A stretch of DNA of 64,000 nt from Streptomyces sp. NRRL WC-3605 (GTDB lineage Bacteria; Actinomycetota; Actinomycetes; Streptomycetales; Streptomycetaceae), in the NCBI RefSeq assembly GCF_001509795.1, contig NZ_LLZN01000091.1, positions 62,001 to 126,000 of the forward strand. Direction: 5' to 3'. The position numbers were made by a program, and so were the translations under genes. The first letter of the stretch is position 1; each line of letters opens with the position of its first letter. Positions 56,209 through 64,000 of this stretch are shown in pieces. The notes beneath the pieces are model-generated. The model searched no databases. It had not been told where the DNA came from and saw only the letters and a list, made by a program, of their open reading frames with translations.

Positions 56209-57039
56209 ATGAACAAGGTCTGGCTGATCACCGGGGCGAGCAGCGGTTTCGGGCGGGCGCTCGCGGAGCTGGCGCTGGCCGACGGAGATGTGGTGGTCGG
56301 CGCGGTACGGCGGCCCGAGGCCATGGACGATCTGCTCGCGGCCCACCCCGACCAGGTGGAGGCGTTGCGCCTGGACGTCGCGGAGACGGGCGCCGCCGAG
56401 GCGGCCGTGGCGGACGTCGTCGCGCGGCACGGACGGATCGACGTCCTGGTCAACAGCGCGGGACGCACGCATGTCGGCGCCTTCGAGGAGACCACCGAGG
56501 ACGAGCTGCGGGCGTTGTTCGACGTGCATGTCTTCGGTCCCGCCGCCCTCGTGCGGGCCGTGCTGCCGCACATGCGCGAGCGCCGGTCCGGGGCGATCGT
56601 GCAGCTGTCCAGTATGGGCGGGCAGATGTCGTTCGCGGGCTTCTCCGCGTACAGCGGAACGAAGTTCGCCCTGGAGGGCATGTCGGAGGCGCTGGCGGAC
56701 GAGGTCGCGGACTTCGGCATCAAGGTGCTGATCGTCGAGCCGGGCGCCTTCCGCACCTCGCTGTTCGAGACGGGCCGGGCCGGGGCCAGCACGGACAGCG
56801 GGCTGTACCCGAAGGTGAGCGCGACGCGCGGCTTCGTCGAGGGCGGCGACGGTTCGCAGCCCGGTGACCCGGCCAAGGCCGCGGCGGTCATCCTGGCCGC
56901 GCTCCAGGCGGAGCCGACCCCGCTGCGGCTGCCGCTCGGGGACGACGGCGTGAGTGCGGTGCTCGGCCACCTCGACCAGGTCCGCGAGGACATCGCGCCC
57001 TGGGAGAAGAGTGCGCGGGCGACGGCGTTCGACGTCTGA
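56209..57039 (+). CDS. Short-chain dehydrogenase/reductase
   Basis: NAD(P)-dependent oxidoreductase of 276 residues with the classical SDR fold. The nucleotide loop is TGASSGFGRALAEL (residues 8-21), the NSAG motif follows in VLVNSAGRTHVGAF, and the catalytic serine, tyrosine and lysine are in VQLSSMGG and YSGTK. Sequence type suggests NADP preference and an unknown alcohol or ketone substrate. It is probably controlled by the divergent LysR protein. Confidence 0.92.
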   Translation: MNKVWLITGASSGFGRALAELALADGDVVVGAVRRPEAMDDLLAAHPDQVEALRLDVAETGAAEAAVADVVARHGRIDVLVNSAGRTHVGAFEETTEDELRALFDVHVFGPAALVRAVLPHMRERRSGAIVQLSSMGGQMSFAGFSAYSGTKFALEGMSEALADEVADFGIKVLIVEPGAFRTSLFETGRAGASTDSGLYPKVSATRGFVEGGDGSQPGDPAKAAAVILAALQAEPTPLRLPLGDDGVSAVLGHLDQVREDIAPWEKSARATAFDV

Positions 57040-57271
57040 CCGAGCCCCGCGCCGGATCCTCCCTCCGCCCTGCGTGAGCGGCTCGCCCGACGACTGGCTC
57101 ACGCAGGGCCCTTGTGCAATTCCTGTGGAGGCCTCAATCTTTCGGCTGGCGCACGGACGCCGTACGGACTTGTCATGATCATGACGGGCATGGCTCTGAC
57201 GTTGTCTGGCTTCCCTCGTCGTCCCGTGCCACCCCACGCCGGCGCACCACCGATTGAGGAGGAACCCTCAG

Positions 57272-58849
57272 ATGGCAGTGATGCGTACCCCCCAGCGCAC
57301 GACCCGCCGAAGACTGGCCCTGCTCAGCACGGCGGCCACCGCGGTCCTCGCCGCGGGCCTCGTCACCGCGCTCCCCGCCTCGGCCGCACCCGAGGGCCAC
57401 GTCCAGTACGCGGGCGCGGCGAACGCCGTGGCCGACAGCTACATCGTCACCCTCAAGGCCGACCGGGCCCGTTCGGACTCGAAGACGGCCCGGGCCCTCG
57501 TCGAGCGCTACGGCGCCGGCATCGAGCGCACCTACCGCACGGCCCTCAACGGCTACGAGGTCGAGGCGTCCGAGACCGAGGCCGCGCGGCTCGCCGCCGA
57601 CCCGGCCGTCGCCTCCGTCGTCCAGAACCGCACCTTCCACGTCGAGGGCACCCAGCCCAGCCCGCCCTCCTGGGGCCTGGACCGCATCGACCAGAAGAAC
57701 CTGCCGCTCGACAACTCCTACACCTACCCCGACTCGGCCGGGCAGGGCGTGACGGCGTACATCATCGACACCGGAGTCCGCATCACCCACCAGGACTTCG
57801 GCGGCCGCGCCTCCTACGGCTACGACGCCATCGACAACGACAACACCGCCCAGGACGGCCACGGCCACGGCACGCACGTCGCGGGAACGGTCGCCGGGTC
57901 CTCGTACGGCGTCGCCAAGAAGGCGAAGATCGTCGGCGTCCGCGTGCTGAACAACTCCGGCTCGGGCACGACCGCCCAGGTCGTCGCCGGCATCGACTGG
58001 GTCGCCCGGAACGCGGTCAAGCCGGCCGTCGCCAACATGTCGCTGGGCGGCGGTGCCGACACCGCCCTCGACACGGCCGTACGCAACGCCATCGCCTCCG
58101 GCGTCACCTTCGCCGTCGCCGCCGGCAACGAGTCGACGAACGCCTCCACCAAGTCGCCCGCCCGCGTCACCGAGGCGATCACGGTCGGCGCGACGACCTC
58201 CACCGACGCCCGGGCGAGTTACTCCAACTACGGCAGCGCACTGGACCTGTTCGCGCCCGGCTCGTCCATCACCTCGTCCTGGAACAGCGGCGACTCGGCC
58301 ACCAACACCATCTCGGGCACGTCGATGGCGACCCCGCACGTCGCGGGTGCCGCCGCGCTCTACCTCGCCGACAACCCCTCCGCCACCCCGGCGCAGGTCG
58401 CCTCGGCCCTGACGGAGGCCGCCACGAGCGGCGTCGTCGGCAGCCCCGGCTCGGGCTCGCCCAACCGCCTGCTGTACGTCGGCGGCGGCACGACCACCCC
58501 GCCCGGACCGCGCTTCGAGAACACCGCCGACCACACGATCGCCGACAACGCCACCGCCGAGTCCCCGGTGACGGTCTCCGGCGTCTCCGGCAACGCCCCC
58601 TCGGCCCTCGCCGTAGAGGTGCACATCGTCCACACCTACATCGGCGACCTCCAGATCCAGCTGGTCGCCCCGGACGGCTCGGCCTACACGCTGAAGTCCT
58701 ACGGCACCGGCGGCAGCGCCGACAACATCGACACCACGTACACGGTGAACGCCTCCTCGGAGACGGCCGACGGCACCTGGAAACTCAGGGTCAGCGACAA
58801 CGCGCGCCTGGACACGGGCCGCATCGACGCCTGGGCGCTCCAGTTCTAG
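57272..58849 (+). CDS. Secreted subtilisin-like (S8) serine protease with P-domain
   Basis: Extracellular protease of 525 residues. A signal peptide (about 1-40, ending ASA) precedes an I9 inhibitor propeptide (DSYIVTLKADRARSDSKTAR to VVQNRTFHVEG). The S8 catalytic domain has aspartate in YIIDTGVRI (about 165), histidine in GHGTHVAGT (about 200), and serine in GTSMATPHVAG (about 351). A C-terminal proprotein-convertase P-domain (about 410-525) begins FENTADHTIADN. ATG at 57272 with GAGGAGGAA seven bases upstream. The gene is immediately followed, head to tail, by a decayed serpin on the opposite strand. Confidence 0.93.
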   Translation: MAVMRTPQRTTRRRLALLSTAATAVLAAGLVTALPASAAPEGHVQYAGAANAVADSYIVTLKADRARSDSKTARALVERYGAGIERTYRTALNGYEVEASETEAARLAADPAVASVVQNRTFHVEGTQPSPPSWGLDRIDQKNLPLDNSYTYPDSAGQGVTAYIIDTGVRITHQDFGGRASYGYDAIDNDNTAQDGHGHGTHVAGTVAGSSYGVAKKAKIVGVRVLNNSGSGTTAQVVAGIDWVARNAVKPAVANMSLGGGADTALDTAVRNAIASGVTFAVAAGNESTNASTKSPARVTEAITVGATTSTDARASYSNYGSALDLFAPGSSITSSWNSGDSATNTISGTSMATPHVAGAAALYLADNPSATPAQVASALTEAATSGVVGSPGSGSPNRLLYVGGGTTTPPGPRFENTADHTIADNATAESPVTVSGVSGNAPSALAVEVHIVHTYIGDLQIQLVAPDGSAYTLKSYGTGGSADNIDTTYTVNASSETADGTWKLRVSDNARLDTGRIDAWALQF

Positions 58850-58855
58850 TACCGG

Positions 58856-59642
58856 TCATCCGGTCAAGTCCTCGTCCTCGCGGTGGCGTTCGGGTTCCTC
58901 GACCCAGCCCGCCGCGAGGACGAGGCGGGTGGGCCGGTGCACGGCGAGGAAGCCGAAGGGCCGGTCGAACGTGGCGCGGACCTGCGTCGTCCGCCATCGA
59001 AGCGGCGGGGGGGGGCGCCCGCGACCGCGGTGATCGCCGTCACCGCCGCCGCGTGGAAGCCGTCGGCGCCGAACCGCGCCGTCACGGACTGCCCGGCCGA
59101 CCCCACGGCCAGCGGGGAGGCGCTGATGCCGGGGAAGTGCCCCCGCGTGCGGTCGCGGGCCGTGGTGAGCCCGAACACGCCGGGCGACGCCGTCAGATCG
59201 TGGTCGGCGCGCAGGCCGAACGCCGGGACCAGGACGTGGAGCGTCGGCGGCGCGGGCTCCCGGGAGAGCTTCCGTACGACGCTCAGGCCGGGGCCCACCT
59301 CGCCGTAGGGCAGCGCGTGCCCCGGAACGGCCGGGGACCGGCGCTCCAGCACCTCCACCGCCGCTCCCAGGACCTGTCCGGGTGTCATCCCGTCCTCGCC
59401 CAGCACCAGATGGACGTCCGTCGCCGTGTCGCCCAGCACCTTCAGCTCCGTGACGCGTCCCGCCGGGGTGCCCGCCACACCGACCCGGTCCAGGACGGCG
59501 CCGGAGCGCGTGAGTCCCGTCAGCTCCCGCCCGCACCAGGGCCCGGCCTCGGGCATCCAGGCGGTCTCCCTGAACGGCCGCAGCCGGCCCAGCGGGCCGT
59601 GAGCCCGTTCACCGCACGGACAGTCGCCCGTGCGACCCCCAT
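58856..59642 (-). pseudogene. Serpin-family protease inhibitor gene, deleted and frameshifted
   Basis: Three frames on the minus strand give consecutive parts of one serpin. From 59642 the frame encodes an N-terminus (MGVARATVRAVNGLTARWA) like streptomycete serpins. About 190 residues of the family are then missing, and the next frame continues RPFRETAWMPEAGPWCGREL to ARFGADGFHAAAVTAITAV. At a run of nine C (59007-59015 on the plus strand, G9) the frame shifts again and the real C-terminus ATFDRPFGFLAVHRPTRLVLAAGWV follows, containing the serpin signature. The reading thus shows an internal deletion and a one-base loss. A sequencing error could explain the homopolymer shift but not the deletion. 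Confidence 0.8.
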
Positions 59643-59722
59643 GTCGTCCCCTCTCGTCCCGCGCTTACGATGCGCGCAGGCGTTCGCCGATCCCCGCCGC
59701 CCGAACCAGGAGCACGGTACCC

Positions 59723-60922
59723 GTGTCGATACCTCCGCCCTCCGGACCCCACCAGCCGTACGGGCCGCCGGAGCAGCCGCAGGGGCCGTACCCGCAAGGG
59801 CCGTACCCGCAGGGGCCGTCCGTGCCGCCGCCGTTCCCTTCTCCGTACGGATTTCCGTACGGCCCCTACGGGGGGCAGGCGCCGGTCAACGGTCTCGCGA
59901 TCGGGTCCCTCGTGCTCGGCATCCTGTGCTTCGTGCCGGCCGTCGGACTGGTGCTCGGGCTGATCGCGCTCGCGCAGATCCGGAGGAAGGGCGAGCGCGG
60001 CAAGGGCATGGCGATCGCCGGGTCGGTGCTGTCGGCGGTGGGGCTGGCGCTGTGGGCGCTGATGCTGTCCACCGGCGCCGCATCCGACTTCTGGGACGGC
60101 TTCAAGGGCGCCGCGAGGGGTGACGGCAGCGCCTTCGCGCTCGACAAGGGCGACTGCTTCGACACCCCGTCGGGCACCCTGGAGGGGGAGACCTTCGAGG
60201 CGGAGAAGGTGCCCTGCGCCGGTGCGCACGACGGCGAGGTCTTCGCGGTGGTGACGCTGCCTGGCGGCCGCTACCCCGGCGAGGACGAGCTGTCCCGCAC
60301 GGCCGACGACAAGTGCTATGCCCTCAGCGACGGTTACGCCATGGACACCTGGGGCGTGCCCGAGGACGTGGACGTCTACTACTTCATCCCCACCCCGCAG
60401 AGCTGGCGGTTCGGCGACCGGGAACTCACCTGCCTCTTCGGCAGCACCGAGAAGGACGGCCGGCTGACAGGCTCGCTGCGAGGCGACGCCACGACGCTCG
60501 ACGCCGACCAGGTCGCCTTCCTGACCGCGGTCAACGCCGTCGACGCGGTGCTGTACGAGGAGCCGCAGGCGCACCCCGACGACGACCTCGCCGCGAACCA
60601 GGAATGGGCCCGTGACGTGCGGCGGGTGCTCGGCGAGCAGATCGCGGCGCTGCGCGGGCACCGCTGGCCGGACGGGGCGAAGAAGCCGGTGACCGAGCTG
60701 GTCGGGGAGATGGAGGACGCCCGCGCGGAGTGGGGGCGGGCGGCCGCGGCGAAGGACTCGGACACGTACTTCACGCACTACGAGAAGGGCTACGCGTACG
60801 TGGACGGCCCCACGACGGTCACCGCGCGCGAGGCCCTGGGCCTGGACACCACGGTGCCGCTCTACGAGGACGACTCCGACAGCGGCGGCGGGAGCGAGGA
60901 CGCGGGCGATCTTCAGGTGTGA
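59723..60922 (+). CDS. DUF4190/septum-formation-like membrane protein
   Basis: Protein of 399 residues. A Tyr/Pro/Gly-rich N-terminus with repeats of QGPYPQGP leads to two hydrophobic segments (about 55-80 and 95-120; LAIGSLVLGILCFVPAVGLV, GMAIAGSVLSAVGLALWALM) typical of DUF4190. The extracytoplasmic part (about 130-385) has conserved cysteines (GDCFDTP, KVPCAGAHDGEVFAVV, DDKCYAL, LTCLFG) resembling septum-formation family PF13845. GTG at 59723 has AGGAG ten bases upstream. Its role is inferred only from domain names. Confidence 0.85.
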   Translation: MSIPPPSGPHQPYGPPEQPQGPYPQGPYPQGPSVPPPFPSPYGFPYGPYGGQAPVNGLAIGSLVLGILCFVPAVGLVLGLIALAQIRRKGERGKGMAIAGSVLSAVGLALWALMLSTGAASDFWDGFKGAARGDGSAFALDKGDCFDTPSGTLEGETFEAEKVPCAGAHDGEVFAVVTLPGGRYPGEDELSRTADDKCYALSDGYAMDTWGVPEDVDVYYFIPTPQSWRFGDRELTCLFGSTEKDGRLTGSLRGDATTLDADQVAFLTAVNAVDAVLYEEPQAHPDDDLAANQEWARDVRRVLGEQIAALRGHRWPDGAKKPVTELVGEMEDARAEWGRAAAAKDSDTYFTHYEKGYAYVDGPTTVTAREALGLDTTVPLYEDDSDSGGGSEDAGDLQV

Positions 60923-61069
60923 GCGCGGCTATAACGGGGAGAAAGTGCCTGCGTAAAGCCCTCCGCCGCCACAAGTCATCACATCGAGTGATTCTCTGGC
61001 CTTTGCTTGCACAGGACAACGCTTGGTTGCCACGCTGTTGCTGTCTGTACAACCTGATGGGAGCGGCCA

Positions 61070-61822
61070 GTGACTTTCGGTGAGCAGCCGGCGTATCTGC
61101 GTGTCGCGGGTGATCTCCGTAAGAAGATCGTCGACGGTTCACTCCCTCCGCACACCCGCCTCCCGTCCCAGGCCAGGATCCGTGAGGAGTACGGCGTCTC
61201 GGACACTGTCGCCCTGGAGGCGCGCAAGGTGCTCATGGCCGAGGGGCTGGTCGAGGGCCGCTCCGGCTCCGGGACCTATGTGCGCGAGCGGCCCGTGCCC
61301 CGCCGTATCGCCCGCTCCGGCTTCCGCCCGCCGAGCGGGGCCACCCCGTTCCGGCAGGAGCAGGCCGACGGCGATGTGCGCGGCACCTGGGAGTCCCGCA
61401 GCGAGCAGGCGGTGGCCAGCAGGGCCGTCGCCGAGCGGCTCGCCATCCGCCCGGGCGAGCGCGTGATGTGCACGCGGTATCTGTTCCGGGAGGCGGGTGA
61501 GCCCATGATGCTCTCCACCTCCTGGGAGCCCCTCGCCGTCACCGGCCGGACGCCCGTGATGCTGCCCGAGGAGGGCCCGCTCGGCGGCATGGGCGTCGTC
61601 GAGCGGATGGCCGCCATCGACGTCGTCGTGGACAACGTCACCGAGGAGGTCGGCGCCCGCCCCGGCCTCGCGGAGGAACTGCACGCGCTGGGCGGTGTCC
61701 CCGGCCATGTCGTCCTCGTCATCCAGCGCACCTACTACGCGTCGGGCCGCCCGGTGGAGACGGCGGACGTGGTGGTGCCGGCCGACCGCTACCGCGTCGC
61801 GTACCACTTGCCGGTCAAGTAG
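61070..61822 (+). CDS. GntR-family regulator (HutC/UTRA type)
   Basis: Transcription factor of 250 residues. The winged helix (about 5-75) has the GntR phrases YLRVAGDLRKKIVDGSL, RLPSQARIREEYGVS and VEGRSGSGTYV. The UTRA ligand domain (about 90-245) ends GRPVETADVVVPADRYRVAY. GTG start with GGGAGCGG upstream. The gene has no metabolic neighbour, so the inducer is unknown. Related regulators occur on integrative elements, but no such genes surround it here. Confidence 0.92.
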   Translation: MTFGEQPAYLRVAGDLRKKIVDGSLPPHTRLPSQARIREEYGVSDTVALEARKVLMAEGLVEGRSGSGTYVRERPVPRRIARSGFRPPSGATPFRQEQADGDVRGTWESRSEQAVASRAVAERLAIRPGERVMCTRYLFREAGEPMMLSTSWEPLAVTGRTPVMLPEEGPLGGMGVVERMAAIDVVVDNVTEEVGARPGLAEELHALGGVPGHVVLVIQRTYYASGRPVETADVVVPADRYRVAYHLPVK

Positions 61823-62083
61823 CGCGCGGGCGCGAGTGAAGTAGCGCACATCCTCCAGCCGTTGCCCGGCGCGGGGTGACAACACCCGCCCCGGCGCGCT
61901 CTGTTGCCTCGCGGTCGTTCCCGCAGGTCGCGCCGGGTTTCTTCGACATGCCCACCCAGTGGGCGCACCGCCTTGCGCGCACGGCGCGTTCTGCGTCGTG
62001 CGCCCCCTCCGGCTTGGCTGGTTGCGTACCTCTTTGTGAAAAGCCGTATTCGCTGCGTGAAGGTTAGGCGTAGGCTCGGGCAT
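61823..62083. other. Intergenic region, promoter of the small-gene cluster at its right end
   Basis: No gene is visible in these 261 bases. GC is lower towards 62000-62060, as often before promoters, and a TAGGCT box lies at 62071-62076. Confidence 0.5.
62071..62076 (+). promoter_or_regulatory. -10 box TAGGCT before a leaderless mini-ORF
   Basis: TAGGCT is followed by seven bases and the ATG at 62084. The same hexamer and spacing recur before the Nudix gene (62383-62388). Confidence 0.45.
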
Positions 62084-62179
62084 ATGCGGATTGCGGTTTC
62101 CTCAGCGGGCGGGGCACGGCACAGGCCGCGAGCGTTATACGGGCGGCCGTGGGCGGGAAGGAGCAGTGGGGCGCGGTGA
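62084..62179 (+). CDS. 31-residue leaderless ORF containing a TTA codon
   Basis: Encodes MRIAVSSAGGARHRPRALYG and eleven more residues. Codon 18 is TTA (62135-62137), the rare leucine codon that needs the bldA tRNA in Streptomyces. A TAGGCT box at leaderless distance precedes it, and its TGA overlaps the GTG of the SPOR-like gene by the GTGA arrangement. It could be a regulatory leader peptide making the next gene bldA-dependent. The composition is only partly coding-like, so it may be chance. Confidence 0.35.
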   Translation: MRIAVSSAGGARHRPRALYGRPWAGRSSGAR

Positions 62180-62367
62180 ACGACAGCACGATCACTCTTC
62201 CCTAGCTCGTCGTCCGGCAGGACGACAACGGCAATCGCTATCGCGTGGGCCGGTACGCGACCCGGGCGGAGGCCGAGAAGATCGCGGACAGCCTCGACGG
62301 CCGTGGACACAAGCAGCTCTACTGGGTCGAGCGCATCACACCGAACGGCAGCGGCGCCGACCGCTGA
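62176..62367 (+). pseudogene. SPOR-like small protein gene interrupted by an in-frame TAG
   Basis: Read from the GTG at 62176 the frame gives VNDSTITLP, a TAG stop (62203-62205), then LVVRQDDNGNRYRVGRYATR and RAEAEKIADSLDGRGHKQLY with WVERI near the end, closing at TGA 62367. The part after the stop is clearly coding and resembles the SPOR-like proteins of about 60 residues that I recall from streptomycetes, where the stopped position is usually TGG (tryptophan). One G-to-A change would create the TAG. AAGGAG (62158-62163) is the ribosome binding site. Either the gene is inactivated, or the base is an error, or the stop is read through. Confidence 0.7.
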
Positions 62368-62382
62368 CCCGACGCGCTCCCG

Positions 62383-62388
62383 TAGGCT
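62383..62388 (+). promoter_or_regulatory. -10 box TAGGCT for a leaderless Nudix mRNA
   Basis: TAGGCT is followed by seven bases and the ATG at 62396, with no ribosome binding site. Confidence 0.45.
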
Positions 62389-62395
62389 CCGGCGC

Positions 62396-62794
62396 ATGAC
62401 GGAACGGATCGTGGTCGGCGCCGCGCTGCTGGACGCGGGACGCCTGCTCGCCGCACGCCGGAGTGCGCCGGCGGACCTGGCCGGGCGCTGGGAGCTCCCC
62501 GGCGGCAAGGTCGAACCGGGCGAGGAGCCCGACGCGGCGCTCGCCCGCGAACTGCGCGAGGAACTCGGCGTGGACGCCGAGGTGATGGAGCGCGTCCCGG
62601 GCGTCTGGCCCCTGCGGGCCCCCTTCGTCCTCCATGTGTGGACGGCCCGCCTGCGGCCCGCCAGCCCGGCGCCCCAGCCCCTGGAGGACCACGACGACCT
62701 GCGCTGGCTCGACGCCGGCGAGCTGTGGGACGTCGACTGGCTGGAGCAGGACGTGCCCGCCGTCCGCGAGGTGGCCCGGCGGCTGACGTCCTGA
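62396..62794 (+). CDS. Nudix hydrolase (MutT-like)
   Basis: Protein of 132 residues with a complete Nudix box, GGKVEPGEEPDAALARELRE followed by ELGV. The N-terminus RIVVGAALLDAGRLLAARRS and the late ALRWLDAGELWDVDW-like segment match the MutT branch that hydrolyses oxidised nucleoside triphosphates such as 8-oxo-dGTP, though many relatives have other substrates. ATG at 62396 follows a TAGGCT box at leaderless spacing. It lies 28 bases after the SPOR-like gene. Confidence 0.9.
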   Translation: MTERIVVGAALLDAGRLLAARRSAPADLAGRWELPGGKVEPGEEPDAALARELREELGVDAEVMERVPGVWPLRAPFVLHVWTARLRPASPAPQPLEDHDDLRWLDAGELWDVDWLEQDVPAVREVARRLTS

Positions 62795-62881
62795 CGAACC
62801 CCTGCCCTTGACCCGCCCGGCGCGGTACTGTCGCCCGAATATCGGGTATGTGCCCATTAACCCCATGAAACCGGACATGGA

Positions 62882-63313
62882 GTGGCCCCCGCTGGCTGGG
62901 AAGTGATCGGCGTGCTCGACACCGATGGCGACTGCGCCGAATGGACCTTCCCCGCGGAGCCCGGTGCCGTCCGGGCGGCCCGCGAGGCCGTACGCGCCCG
63001 GCTGCGCGCCTGGGAGCTGGGCACCCTCGCCGACGTCGCGGCCCTCCTGGTCAGCGAACTCGTGACCAACTCCCTGCGGCACGCCACCGGTCCCATCGGG
63101 GTGCGCCTGGTGCGTCCCTCCGGGGACGACGGGGTGCTGCTCGTCGAGGTCTCCGACCCCCTGCCCGATCCGCCGCGCGCCCGCAGCGCCGCCGACGAGG
63201 ACGAGAGCGGCCGCGGACTCCAGCTCGTGGCGCGCACCTCCCGCCGCTGGGGGACCCGGCCGGGACGCGGCACCGGCAAGACGGTCTGGTTCGAACTCGC
63301 GATCCCCCGCTGA
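62882..63313 (+). CDS. ATP-binding (RsbW/HATPase-type) regulatory protein
   Basis: Protein of about 143 residues with a compact histidine-kinase-like ATPase domain. The N-box is LLVSELVTNSLRHA, the G1 box is LVEVSDPLPDPP, and the G2 region is DESGRGLQLVARTSRRWG. Stand-alone proteins of this kind are abundant in Streptomyces and act as anti-sigma or switch kinases. The start is uncertain: GTG codons at 62882, 62903 and 62912 are all possible, and the last is preceded by GGGAA. It is followed by a 307-base gap and then a PAS-type regulator that may be its partner. Confidence 0.85.
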   Translation: MAPAGWEVIGVLDTDGDCAEWTFPAEPGAVRAAREAVRARLRAWELGTLADVAALLVSELVTNSLRHATGPIGVRLVRPSGDDGVLLVEVSDPLPDPPRARSAADEDESGRGLQLVARTSRRWGTRPGRGTGKTVWFELAIPR

Positions 63314-63620
63314 CGCCCCGCGGCCCACGCTCCGTCAGCACCCGGCCGGACGCCCTTCGTCAGCCCCCTGCCGGACGCCCTCCGTCCGCCCCGGACCACC
63401 GGCGGCCGGTTCCCGCCGGTGACGGGTGACCAAGGTCGTGATTCGAGGGCGTGTCCGCTGGTTAGAAGACTGGAAGTGTTTCCGCGGCGGGGACCGAAAA
63501 GCATCGGGACCGTGCTGTGATCGTGAACACCGTGTTGTGCGGGGCCGTAGTGCTGGATACTGCGGGCAGCCGCCGCCGGTGACCGGTGCCGGACGCGGTG
63601 AGCTGGAGGGGACGGTTCGC
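63314..63620. other. Promoter region of the PAS-type regulator, no gene seen
   Basis: 307 bases without a credible gene. The first 100 bases have short direct repeats of the type GGCCGGACGCCCT (63353 and 63370). TTGTGC (63535-63540) and TACTGC (63558-63563) are 17 bases apart and may be a promoter. GGAGGGG at 63605-63611 serves the next start. Confidence 0.45.
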
Positions 63621-64000
63621 GTGAGCGAGATACCAGCGAAGGCGACGGAGTCCGAGGACCCGTCGAACAAGGGCGGGGCGAGGGCCGCCGGGGATCTCTC
63701 CGACGCTCGCGCCTCCCACGGCACACCCGCCTCACACGGCACACCCGCCTCCCACGGCACACCCGTCTCCGCCGAGGCCGCCCCGGCCGGTGCACCGGAC
63801 GCCCGCGCACCCCACGGCCCGCAGGACCCGGACACGACCGCGTTCGGCTCCGAGGAGCCGCGCCCGGGCGAGCCGCTGTGGCAGAGCAAGCCGCCCGGTT
63901 CGATCTACGACTACATCAAGGTCGCGTCCTTCTCCATCGGCCCCGACGGCCTGGTCGACCAGTGGAGTCTGCGCGCCGAGCAGGTCTTCGGCATCCCCGC
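63621..64000 (+). CDS. PAS-domain regulator, N-terminal part (runs off window)
   Basis: Only 126 residues are visible. After a short start (VSEIPAKATESED) comes a disordered region with three direct copies of ASHGTP and an acidic, proline-rich linker. From about residue 95 the sequence DYIKVASFSIGPDGLVDQWS and AEQVFGIP has the look of a PAS domain. In streptomycetes this layout usually leads to a SpoIIE-type phosphatase or a multi-domain kinase, but the rest lies outside the window. The GTG at 63621 has GGAGGGG nine bases upstream. Confidence 0.8.
   Translation, partial: MSEIPAKATESEDPSNKGGARAAGDLSDARASHGTPASHGTPASHGTPVSAEAAPAGAPDARAPHGPQDPDTTAFGSEEPRPGEPLWQSKPPGSIYDYIKVASFSIGPDGLVDQWSLRAEQVFGIP

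Noticed and set aside
58864..59556. Intact 230-residue protein of its own
   Set aside because: Its last 50 residues are low-complexity out-of-frame sequence, while the true serpin C-terminus continues in the next frame.
61070..61822. Integrative element marked by the GntR/KorSA-like regulator
   Set aside because: No integrase, tra or replication genes and no tRNA or attachment-site repeats were seen nearby.

Overview
The window is chromosomal DNA of a streptomycete. It is very GC-rich, coding third positions are almost all G or C, GTG starts are common, genes overlap by four bases, and the content is typical: WhiB-like protein, SpoIIE-type phosphatase, SigE-family sigma factor, GlpX, ppgK, F420-type oxidoreductase. 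From memory, much of the gene order from the isoprenyl transferase to YchF resembles the SCO5020s-5060s part of the S. coelicolor core chromosome. No comparison could be run, so the species is not named. No tRNA, rRNA, CRISPR array, insertion sequence or prophage was seen.

Layout. 1-7.5 kb holds a secreted M14 carboxypeptidase (cut by the window edge), a MEDS-domain sensor protein, an unusual Nramp-related transporter, a SigE-family sigma factor with a membrane protein partner, and a secreted GH18 chitinase with a DasR-type operator at its start. 7.8-17.5 kb is a compact Tad/Flp pilus locus: Zn-ribbon protein, CpaB, CpaE-like ATPase, two TadE-like pseudopilins, CpaF ATPase, TadB, TadC, an orphan response regulator, Flp pilin, TadG-like protein, lipoprotein and OmpA-family protein. 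The prepilin peptidase is not in the window. 17.5-30.4 kb is a mixed core region with DUF192, LLM oxidoreductase, DinB, methyltransferase, isoprenyl transferase, PIN-PhoH protein, lytic transglycosylase, AI-2E-type transporter, an ahpD without ahpC or oxyR beside it, and a PadR-controlled ABC exporter. 30.4-50.3 kb is housekeeping: SPFH/RHH pair, bifunctional penicillin-binding protein, SpoIIE-type phosphatase, both fumarase classes, a WhiB-like protein, GlpX, exonuclease VII (xseA/xseB), ispH, ppgK and ychF. 50.3-52.2 kb is a short stretch of unfamiliar genes. 52.2-64 kb is accessory: Uma2 nuclease, SNF2 helicase, LysR/SDR pair, secreted subtilase, a decayed serpin, septum-formation-like protein, GntR regulator, a SPOR-like gene with an internal stop codon, Nudix hydrolase, ATP-binding protein and the start of a PAS-type regulator.

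The most interesting signals are two broken genes near the right end (serpin with internal deletion plus a C9 frameshift; SPOR-like protein with a TAG codon), a TTA-containing leaderless mini-ORF overlapping the SPOR-like gene, the Nramp-like transporter without the canonical metal motifs, a Tad response regulator without its conserved lysine, and a repeated arrangement of a -10 box 6-7 bases before the start codon, which predicts many leaderless mRNAs.
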